Made by a program: the position numbers and the translations under genes | The notes under the pieces: model-generated | What the model was told of the DNA's origin: nothing | Database searches by the model: none | The model's input: only the letters and a program-made list of their open reading frames with translations | Part shown: piece after piece, positions 57,202-64,000 of the stretch | Layout: every line of letters starts with the position of its first letter | Numbering within the stretch: position 1 is the first letter of the stretch | Assembly: GCA_024509875.1 (NCBI GenBank) | Contig: JAMPIV010013754.1 | Span: 62,001-126,000, forward strand | Source of the DNA: Oreohelix idahoensis | Taxonomy: Eukaryota; Mollusca; Gastropoda; Stylommatophora; Oreohelicidae | Direction of reading: 5' to 3' | DNA length: 64,000 nucleotides

Positions 57202-57495
57202 TTTCGTGACAATGATATTACTTACATTGGCAAAAGTGCATATTCTCGCACCGTATTAGTGCGCAATTTGCCACAAGAGACTATATGGCAGGAACTTAGT
57301 AATTTCTTTAATTACACGGCAGACGTTAGGTTCGTGCGTCTGTTGCCACCTACCAATAAAAGGTATGGTGAAGCTCTGGTTACATTTCATAACAATAGAG
57401 ATGCTCGAATGGTTATCGAGCTTGACAATGGTATTTATTTTCACCACCATTCTTTGAGATTGCAATTATTTCTCGATTCTGCGTCACGCAGATAA
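57202..57495 (+). CDS. RRM-like RNA-binding domain inside the LTR element
   Basis: The frame (97 codons after the TAG) holds one compact domain of about 80 residues at 57246-57486. Beta1 is RTVLVRNLP, with an RNP2-like V-L-V-R-N-L. Helix 1 is TIWQELSNFF, beta2 VRFVRLLPP, beta3 YGEALVTF (RNP1-like), helix 2 NRDARMVIEL and beta4 HSLRLQLF. The aromatic residues usual in RNP1/RNP2 are replaced by Leu and Glu, as in quasi-RRMs of the hnRNP H/F type. It would be expected to bind RNA or protein. It has no ATG of its own and shares its frame with the upstream linker, so it may be expressed by readthrough. I do not know this domain from gypsy pol. Confidence 0.65.
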   Translation, partial: FRDNDITYIGKSAYSRTVLVRNLPQETIWQELSNFFNYTADVRFVRLLPPTNKRYGEALVTFHNNRDARMVIELDNGIYFHHHSLRLQLFLDSASRR

Positions 57496-57775
57496 TATGT
57501 TGCAATAACACTGTTTATCTTTGATGACTCAGCATAGTCAATCATCACTTCTTTTCTTTATGGGTCAATTCTTCTTATATGGCTTATTTATAGTAGGCTT
57601 GTCTATTAGGTGACACTTGTGTTGTTTTATCTACGATAACACTGTTCTTTCGTCTTTGTAATTTGACCATGCCGAAGTTAGACAGTAACTGTGTTGATTA
57701 TTCTAACTATGCTCAGCCAAAGCAGCATAAGTTTCGTATATCGTCAATTGTCTTGTCATCATTGCTAAAAAAGAC
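57496..57775 (+). pseudogene. deletion junction with last residues of RT
   Basis: Mostly non-coding. About 57730-57765 encodes SSIVLSSLLKK, the usual end of gypsy RT before the RNase H segment DMPLKVTW, but one base is missing in the A run at 57767-57772, so the frames disagree. The rest of RT is absent. Confidence 0.5.
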
Positions 57776-58264
57776 ATGCCGTTGAAGGTGACATGGACTG
57801 ATGAATGCGACAAAACATTTCGTAAAATATTAACACTTTTTTCACACCCACCTATTTTGAGACTACCTGATGCTTCTAAAAAGTTTATCCTCCATACAGA
57901 TGCTAGTAATTACGGGATTGGCGCTTGTCTGCTCCAATGTCACGACGATATACTACATCCGACTCTTTATATCTCACGCAAACTCAAGACGCCAGAAACC
58001 AAATATTCGACTGTGGATAAAGAGTTGTTGGCTGTTGTTTGGGCAATTAATAAACTGGAAAAGTTCCTACTGGGTGCTCCCTTCGTGATCCAAACAGATC
58101 AGAAGGCGGTGGCATCGTTACGTCGCTCTAATCACAAAAGCCTGAAACTTACGAGGTTTGCTATCCTCCTACAACCCTTCGAATTCACCATTGAATACAT
58201 AACGGGTATAGAAAACATCGTGGCTGATGTACTCTCAAGAAATCCTTCGGAAGACAATTCATGA
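57776..58264 (+). CDS. gypsy-type RNase H domain
   Basis: An open frame of 162 codons: VTWTDECDKTFRKIL, ILRLPDASKKFILHTDASNY (first catalytic Asp), GIGACLLQCHDD, LYISRKLKTPETKYSTVDKE (catalytic Glu) and LLAVVWAINKLEKFLLGAPF. IQTDQKAVASL holds the second Asp, followed by FEFTIEYITGIENIVADVLS with the last Asp. All expected acidic residues are present. RNase H would degrade the RNA strand during reverse transcription. The integrase that should follow is missing: the frame stops at 58262-58264. Confidence 0.85.
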   Translation: MPLKVTWTDECDKTFRKILTLFSHPPILRLPDASKKFILHTDASNYGIGACLLQCHDDILHPTLYISRKLKTPETKYSTVDKELLAVVWAINKLEKFLLGAPFVIQTDQKAVASLRRSNHKSLKLTRFAILLQPFEFTIEYITGIENIVADVLSRNPSEDNS

Positions 58265-58844
58265 ATGCTGATAATCTTCAAATAAATTGACAAAAGTAAT
58301 CATACCAAGAGACAGAATCCGATCAACGAATTATCGACCTATGAATGAAACGTCAACGATTATTCAGAGAAACAAACAACAGAGATGTACGTCAAATGAA
58401 ATTAATGAAAGCAAGAGACATATCGTTCGTATTTACGCGTGGACCTTGGCTTGTGTCCATTCCTAATACAACTGGTTCCAAGATAGTTGGATAGAATATC
58501 TGAAGTCTAGTTGGACAAATTTCGTTATGTGACATGACTAATTGAACATTATGAACGTTATATTCATTCAGGATCGGAACATTTGAACAGTTTTCTAATG
58601 GAACTTTCCGTAAATTCTTAAGGAAAATAACGACGTCTGGATCTTCATATCCAAGATTATTTAGTTTCTACTTATTGATTGAATTAATAAAGAAATAAAA
58701 TTGAATTGAAATGTGAGAAAGGAAAATAAGAAAATGAAATATGAAAAAAATGTAAGAAAGAAAACAAATGAATCTCACACAATTTTTAGATAAGATTCTC
58801 AGATGTAATTATGAATGTGATAATGATATAATATATTATTATTT
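58265..58844. other. 3' untranslated region of the LTR element
   Basis: No HHCC zinc finger or DDE integrase is visible in any frame. AT-rich, interrupted at 58856 by the LINE. Confidence 0.5.
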
Positions 58845-58855
58845 AGTTAATTAAG

Positions 58856-60325
58856 CCATTTCTCTGCCCATGACACTAGCATGTCTGCTGCCCGCTGCAT
58901 TCTATAATTTGCTGTGGTGACATTTTCATCAGCGCACCAGAGTAATGTTGCCTTGGATTCCACTTCTAAGTTTTGCAATGAGGCCATCTTTCCACACCTT
59001 GTCAAAGGCCTGCTTGAAGTCGACCCAGATCGTTAGGACCTTTTTCTTCTCCTGGAAGGCATCTTCTATTGCTTGAGACAAGTAAGTAACTTGGTCTTCT
59101 ATACTGTAGCATTCTCTAAATCCAGCTTGTTCCGGCACCAGGATCTGCTCAGACTCTAAATACCATTTCAATCTGTGGTTGACTATTCGCTCCATAGTCT
59201 TCCCAACACAGCTTGTGAGACTGATTGGCCGGTAACTTGCAGCCTCGGTCTTACATTTCCCTTTCTTTAGTATGGGTATTGTGATGGCTTCTCTCCATAC
59301 TTGGGGTACCGTTCCTTTCAACCAGCTGTGGTTGAATATCTCAAGCAGTTTTGTCTTTGCTGCTGAGCTCAGATTTACTAGCATTTCGTTGCTGATTTTG
59401 TCTGGGCCGGGTGACTTTTGAAACTTAAGCTTGGAAATAGCCTTCTGTAGTTCTCCTAGTGTGATGGGTTCCCTCATTGGGGCAGGAGTATCTGTCTGTC
59501 CCATGGTTGCCAGTATTTCTTTTCTTATTTCTCTCTGATGATCTATGTTAATGGGTAAGTTGCTTTCTGAACTGTATCTTCTAGCAAACAAGTCTGCAGC
59601 TTGTTTTCCTCTGAAAAGTTTGCCACCTTCATCCAATGTGATAGTCTGCCTAGGTGAGGAACGCTCTTCATTTAGAGACTTGACTAATCTCCAAAGTTTC
59701 CTGCCGTCTTTCTCAAGGTTCAGCGATGCCGTTTTAGTTCTCCAGCTTTTCCGTTTTTCTTCTAGCTTTGTTCTCTGAAACTCTGCTACAGCCTTTTTCC
59801 ATTTGCTGTGAGTTTCAAGTGAAGGCTGAGACTCTGCGTCCTTTCTAGCCCTGTCCATGGCTTCCTGACGTTCTTGGAGTGTGCTGGACCAGTATGGTAT
59901 GTAGTTACGCCGGCATCCTCTGGGAATGGTTTCTTTTGCAGCTTGTAGTATGCATCTGTTGAAGTCTTTTACCACTTCATTAATGTCTCTGTTCTGTACC
60001 TTGAGGGTAGACAGCAGCGTGTTCACCTGATGCCTGAATAAACCCCAGTTGGCTTTTTTGTAGTTCCATCTTGTAATGGCTGGGCCTATACTGAGAGTTG
60101 CACTCTGGACAGTAAGAAAGATTGGGCGATGGTCGCTTCCCCCTAGTTGGTCTCCTACTTCTCTACTAATAGATCCAGCTATATCTGGTGTGGAGAAGGC
60201 AAGATCTGGTGTTGAAGTTGTGTGCCATCCTCTGGAGTAGAAGGTAGGAGTATCTGTGGCATTATTGACTAGGATTAGGGAGTGATCATCTTGCCAAGTT
60301 TCAACCTCTTCACCTCTGTGATCCA
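58856..60325 (-). pseudogene. LINE endonuclease C-terminus and RT (inverted segment)
   Basis: Minus strand, open from 60325 to 58929. The endonuclease end reads HRGEEVETWQDDHSLILVNN, TPTFYSRGWHTTSTPDLAFS and GDQLGGSDHRPIFLTVQ (catalytic SDH). The linker is basic and helical. RT follows: LGELQKAISKLKFQKSPGPD, VWREAITIPILKKGK, SYRPISLTSCVGKTMERIV, EQAGFRECYSIEDQ and VLTIWVDFKQAFDKVWKDGL with the first palm Asp. After KLRSGIQGN there is a deletion and frameshift. The sequence resumes as WCADENVTTANYRMQRAADM and ends SWAEKW at the target duplication. The catalytic Asp-Asp motif of the palm is therefore lost. Confidence 0.85.
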
Positions 60326-60908
60326 GATGGAAAAGTACAACAGTATGCCAATGCACCCAATGAAGGCAAGACTAGATGATCTGGCATTGGGACGTCTAAA
60401 GCGTAGCAGCTTTGTGCATCGGGGGAAAAGACTTATAAGACAGCATCAAGAAGACCTATCCATGAAGACAACACCACTGAAGCCCACCCTATACCCTGTA
60501 CCATGGGAGCAGGCCAGCAGTGCCCTCCAAATTAATACATCAGTCAGTGGTCTCACAAGTGGATGTGAGTATAATGATCTGCAAAAACGAACTGCTACAT
60601 TGAGTATGATCCAAGAAAGCTATCCCGATCAATCATGGATACATGCCTATACAGATGGATCAGCAACAAATGCTGTTAGGAATGGAGATGCCGGTATCTT
60701 TATCTCATATCCTGACAACCACTATGAGACTAGGCACATTCCCACTGGTAAATTCTGTTCCAACTATACAGCTGAGGTTCAAGCTCTAGAGCAAGCTGCA
60801 AATATGATTTATAACACCAACTCTGACTGCCACCAGGTAGTCATCCTCACAGATGCACTGTCTGTCCTGCAAGCTTTCAAGGGTGGTAAACTCCCGCATC
60901 TGCGATCG
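60325..60908 (+). pseudogene. LINE RNase H (sense segment), N-terminal two thirds
   Basis: Reads ARLDDLALGRLKRSSFVHRG (post-RT), then the RNase H: SWIHAYTDGSATNAVRNGDA (first Asp), FCSNYTAEVQALEQAANMI (Glu) and HQVVILTDALSVLQAF (second Asp). It ends in a GAA/AAG tract before the last RNase H motif. The same protein family supplies the tail at 52763-53019 and 62295-62640, so this LINE is a relative of the one the LTR element entered. Confidence 0.85.
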
Positions 60909-60939
60909 CAAGAAGAAGAAGAAGAAGAAGTTAATTAAG

Positions 60940-61427
60940 TTAAGTAGTTAGTAATTACTCTACACACATATTTAATCTCAAAAACACCACCTACTGATTT
61001 TATACCTTATTTTTTTCTGCACTTTACTTGTCTTTACTCCTCATTTTGTCTTTTTCTTATGACATCTTCTTTCACTTTCGTTAATTAGATTTCAATAACT
61101 TGATTCCTTACACATATACTATGAGTAATTAGTTTAATTTTAATTGGTTATAATAATTTCATGACATCTCACTTTCGTACTTAGTTAACACTTACGTTAA
61201 TTAATTAGTTAATTATTTAACGACTGTTGACTATTTTTTGGGGGGTAATTTAATTTAAATGTATAGCATGACTGTTAATATATTACATGACTGATATATT
61301 ATCGACATGACCACGACACTGTTCTAGACAGAACATCGTAGGCCATAGGTCGGGTTTTTGTTAAATTTTTCATATGTTTGAGTAAGATAGTTTTTAAAAA
61401 AAATCTATTTAATAGATTTTTTCCCCC
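60940..61427. other. 3' internal region of the LTR element
   Basis: AT-rich with no coding sequence, ending in a purine-containing tract before the LTR. Confidence 0.5.
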
Positions 61428-61442
61428 CGGCGGGCAGGGAAT
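61428..61442 (+). promoter_or_regulatory. putative polypurine tract
   Basis: cggcgggcagggaat lies directly before the 3' LTR, where plus-strand priming would occur. Confidence 0.5.
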
Positions 61443-62294
61443 TGTTACGGTATTTTATTGAAGTCGTCTGCTATGGTTGGCAGTGTGCTATTTCTAGGGT
61501 CACAGCATTTAATATAATTTGATGTTAAGAATTCACGGACTACTGAACGCTATGTACACGATCGATTTATGACGTGTTAGCGTTGATAGGTCACGCACCG
61601 TGACTTAGATACGAGACCCTTTTTACGTTGACCGTCAAGCTGTGAAGACGCGTCCTATATCCGTCCAGTGTTGGGCATTGTATTGCCACATATATGTATA
61701 TTTACTTCGAAGTAGGGACTCAGGGTCAGTCCAAAGTTATGTGAATCAAATAAGATAATAAGGTTAGTATATAACCAACTTCAAGGAAAGATTATTAACC
61801 AGTCCATAATATTATATTCGTCAGACTCATACGCTCACTGTCGGCTGTTGGAATCCCCAACCGCGCGTGCATATAGCTATGCTGTTCTGTCTATACTAAT
61901 TCATTTACTGGACACGGACTGAGAATATTATATGGATTCAAATGTACTCAATTGCAGATGTATGCTTGTAATGAATAATACTTGTGATGTGTTATCGTCA
62001 ATAAATGTCGGACTTGTGGACTCGAATACTTGGACTTATCAAGTCAATATTATCCCATTGTTCACCAGTTCTAACCAGTACCCAGCATTCGCGTAATAGA
62101 CAATAGAAGCACGATGATTCAAAGAATGAGTGAGAATTAAGGAATTAATAGACATAGCCAGACTTTGCAATAGTATTTATTAATTACAAGTTGGGCGTTG
62201 ACATATCAAGGACAATGATAATGCAACCATTAACAAATGGATCCTGCAACAAACTAAAACAACCCCAGCAACAACTGACTAACGCCCTTTAACA
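61443..62294 (+). repeat. 3' LTR (852 bp)
   Basis: TGTTACGG to CTTTAACA. Eight differences from the 5' LTR by eye. Confidence 0.95.
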
Positions 62295-62640
62295 AACACC
62301 CAGACTCTGATACTGCAGAACCATAGAGATAAGCGGCACAAGGAACACCCAGACTCTGATACTGCAGAACCATACAACATATAACCAAGAACAGGCCATT
62401 GTAGACACCATCTGTACAACAAAATGAAAATCGGACAGACATTTTTCTGTCCATATTGGGAGGACAAACAAACAGTAGATCACGTGCTCCAAAACTGTCG
62501 GTTCCATGAGAGGAGCAGGGTGACAGTGTGGCCTTCTCTAACCAGTTGGCGGGAAAAAAAACTGAGATAATCCTGAGACGGACTGCCAGCTTAGATGTGG
62601 TTATTTGAGAGCAAACGAAGAAGAAGAAGAAAGATGATAA
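62295..62640 (+). pseudogene. LINE RNase H C-terminus, right part, with (GAA)n 3' end
   Basis: After the rest of the 48-bp repeat the frame reads HLYNKMKIGQTFFCPYWEDK, QTVDHVLQNCRFHERSRVTV and WPSLTSW, the C-X2-4-C...H-x4-C tail of RNase-H-bearing LINEs. Stops follow, then gagagcaaacgaagaagaag, a 3' end shared in style with the family B SINEs. Confidence 0.75.
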
Positions 62641-63140
62641 AACAAACTGTTAGGGAGCCATTAGATGGTTCCTTTCATTTGGGGTCATCTCGGCTGCTGC
62701 TCAGGGCAGACTCGTGAATGTTGGTTAAATCCGTCAGTTAAGTCTGCTTAACTTCCACCAAGTCTCTCAACTCAATCAATAGCAGACTGTTCAAATATTT
62801 CATGAGTTCTGATTCCATACGACCCTTATCTGATTATGTTCGAATTATTGTTTGATTTACTGTACCAATATTTTTTGGGGTGTTTTTATTTTTTGCGTTT
62901 TTTTTCCCCATTACTTTCTTGTTTGTTTGTTTAAAAAATAAAAACATAATTTTGATTAAAACTGCTTGCTGTAAATGTATGCTCTTATATTACCTTTATA
63001 ATGTTGCATGCCTTTAAATTAATGCTTAAAGTAACATGTGGGAATGAAAGGGTATAGTATGCACGAGTGGAAGGGCAGAATGTTAGACGGGACTGGGCGC
63101 CCAATTCTTACCCCTTCGAAAATTAATGTTCGTTCGTTCA
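62641..63140 (+). repeat. CR1-like LINE 3' end, one minisatellite unit
   Basis: Plus strand: catgagttctgattccatac (decayed ORF2 end), gttgcatgcctttaaattaa, then one ~37-bp unit (gggtatagtatgcacgagtg), gacgggactgggcgcccaat and terminal gttcgttcgttc at 63128-63139. It gives the single-copy state of the unit that forms the large arrays. The part before about 62790 is unassigned. Confidence 0.75.
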
Positions 63141-63184
63141 GTTCTCTTCTGTTTTCTTCGGATATGGCACTTGTCTGGTTCGTG

Positions 63185-63245
63185 TCAACAGATCCACATA
63201 ATGATCTTGTCATACCACTTCAGTCTTTCTTTTCTACGCAAGACC
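63185..63245 (-). pseudogene. small LINE tail fragment
   Basis: Minus strand ERLKWYDKIIMW matches EGLKWYDKVTNV encoded at about 9640. Confidence 0.5.
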
Positions 63246-63249
63246 CTCA

Positions 63250-63540
63250 GATCTGGCACAGTGGTTAGAACGCCTGCCTCTCGTGGCAAAATTACCAAGT
63301 TCCGGGGCGTTGAAACTAGGTAGCGCACGTTCCAGTCTACCAAACTGTAAATGGGTACTTGGCTCTGTCCTTGAGTTAGGGAAGAAAAACGGCAGAGATG
63401 AAGGAAACCGACCATCCCACCCACCTCATAAAGTTGGACCTAGTATCGCAAAGTCTCTAACATTTCACTCCCCTACGGCAGCATCTGCTACGGGACTATA
63501 CAAGCAACCATTTATGATAATGAAAGTCTGTAACTTTTTG
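63250..63540 (+). repeat. tRNA-derived SINE, near full length
   Basis: The A-box-like tggcacagtggttagaacgc is followed by cctgcctctcgtggcaaaat and a weak B box (ggcgttgaaac). The body contains gtaaatgggtacttggctct, cttgagttaggga and cactcccctacggcagcatc. Body pieces recur at 7940, 21355 and 33195. Confidence 0.65.
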
Positions 63541-64000
63541 GCTGTCAGCTTGACTTCTTAATGGTCACAAATAGCAATTGAGAACATCTCCTATTGCCAG
63601 ATTTATACTTGCACTTTCGCTACACTGCAAGAAAAGTATATTTTACTACATTCCCTGCAAACTAAGGATTTACTTCGTGCAAAGTAACCTGTCTTAACGT
63701 TTACCCGGGGTTAACATTTAAAAAATATATCCATTTTCTTCGTTTTCTGTCCAAATTTGACTGCCAATTACCTGTGACGGGTTTTCAAGCAAGGCCTGGT
63801 ACGTCAAAACAGGCGCGTTACGCTTAGCTAGTTCTGAAAATGGAGGGTCTGTCACTCTGACATCATAAAACAGCTTACCAGGGGAGGCAACTGCTCGAGT
63901 ATGCTACAGGCCAATACAAGCAGACGTCTCCGAGATCTTCTGGCTTAAACGCGTCGTTTCCGTCTTCTCTACCACCATCGCCCTCCCCGCCTCTTCACTT
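63541..64000. other. no feature recognised
   Basis: I see no domain, repeat or RNA gene in the last 460 bases. Confidence 0.5.

Larger units (their letters stand above)
58856..60930 (+). mobile_element. 5'-inverted (twin-primed) LINE with 11-bp TSD
   Basis: The target duplication agttaattaag is at 58845-58855 and 60929-60939. The right segment (about 60325-60928) is sense and ends in (AAG)n. The left segment (58856-60325) is the 5' part in reverse orientation, with its 5'-most sequence at the junction. That is the geometry of twin priming. It lies inside the LTR element and is therefore younger than it. Confidence 0.88.
53020..62294 (+). mobile_element. Ty3/gypsy-type LTR retrotransposon, non-autonomous, 9275 bp
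   Basis: Bounded by two near-identical LTRs and the 5-bp duplication AACAC (53015-53019, 62295-62299). Inside: leader, gag, a degenerate protease, a long linker, an RRM-like domain, the RNase H, then a LINE insertion (58856-60930) and the 3' LTR. Nearly all of the RT is missing and no integrase is visible, so this copy must have moved with proteins from another element. LTR divergence of about 0.8% implies a recent insertion. Confidence 0.92.

Noticed and set aside
60282..60938. Independent RNase H gene
   Set aside because: It is the 3' segment of a 5'-inverted LINE, as the shared target duplication and opposite-strand partner show.

Overview
The window reads as repeat-rich, non-coding DNA from an animal genome. 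The mixture of CR1/L2-like, RTE-like and RNase-H-bearing LINEs, Ty3/gypsy elements, Tigger, hAT, Mutator-like and CACTA-group DNA transposons, tRNA-derived SINEs and many minisatellites suggests a lophotrochozoan, most likely a mollusc. That is an inference from the element set, not a species identification. I found no intact host protein gene, no rRNA and no functional tRNA gene. Almost everything that looks like protein belongs to a mobile element, and most of it is broken.

Layout. 0-11 kb: a retroelement tail, RTE-like LINE ends (one with in-frame minisatellites), a decayed gypsy gag-protease (4.2-5.8 kb) and a LINE endonuclease (9.7-10.7 kb). 12-18 kb: a nearly complete but degenerate CR1-like LINE on the minus strand (ORF1 with an esterase-like domain, ORF2 with endonuclease and RT), carrying a 49-bp LINE insertion and sitting next to a Tc1 fragment. 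18-27 kb: a SINE with a clean target duplication, a 28-unit minisatellite, another RTE tail, and a CACTA/Chapaev3-like transposon (24577-27056) inserted into a second CR1 copy. 27.4-32.7 kb: a minisatellite of about 139 units that is an expanded part of the CR1 3'UTR. 33-48 kb: SINEs, an (AT)59 run, a hAT MITE, a Tigger element (37311-39641), a LINE with an open RT frame (40872-41889), a 906-bp TIR element (44011-44916) and an RTE tail. 48.5-52 kb: 86-bp and 39-bp tandem arrays. 52.7-62.6 kb: a LINE RNase H tail split by a young LTR retrotransposon (53020-62294, 5-bp duplication AACAC), which itself received a 5'-inverted LINE (58856-60930). 62.6-64 kb: a CR1 3' end and a SINE.

How the parts relate. 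Nesting gives a relative history. CR1 copies were hit by the Chapaev3-like element, which was then hit by a SINE. A LINE tail that had already made a 48-bp tandem repeat was hit by the LTR element, which was then hit by a twin-primed LINE. Two themes recur: LINE 3' regions seeding tandem repeats, and 5'-inverted LINE insertions. The most unusual coding observation is an RRM-like domain lying in the pol position of the LTR element, which has lost nearly all of RT and shows no integrase.
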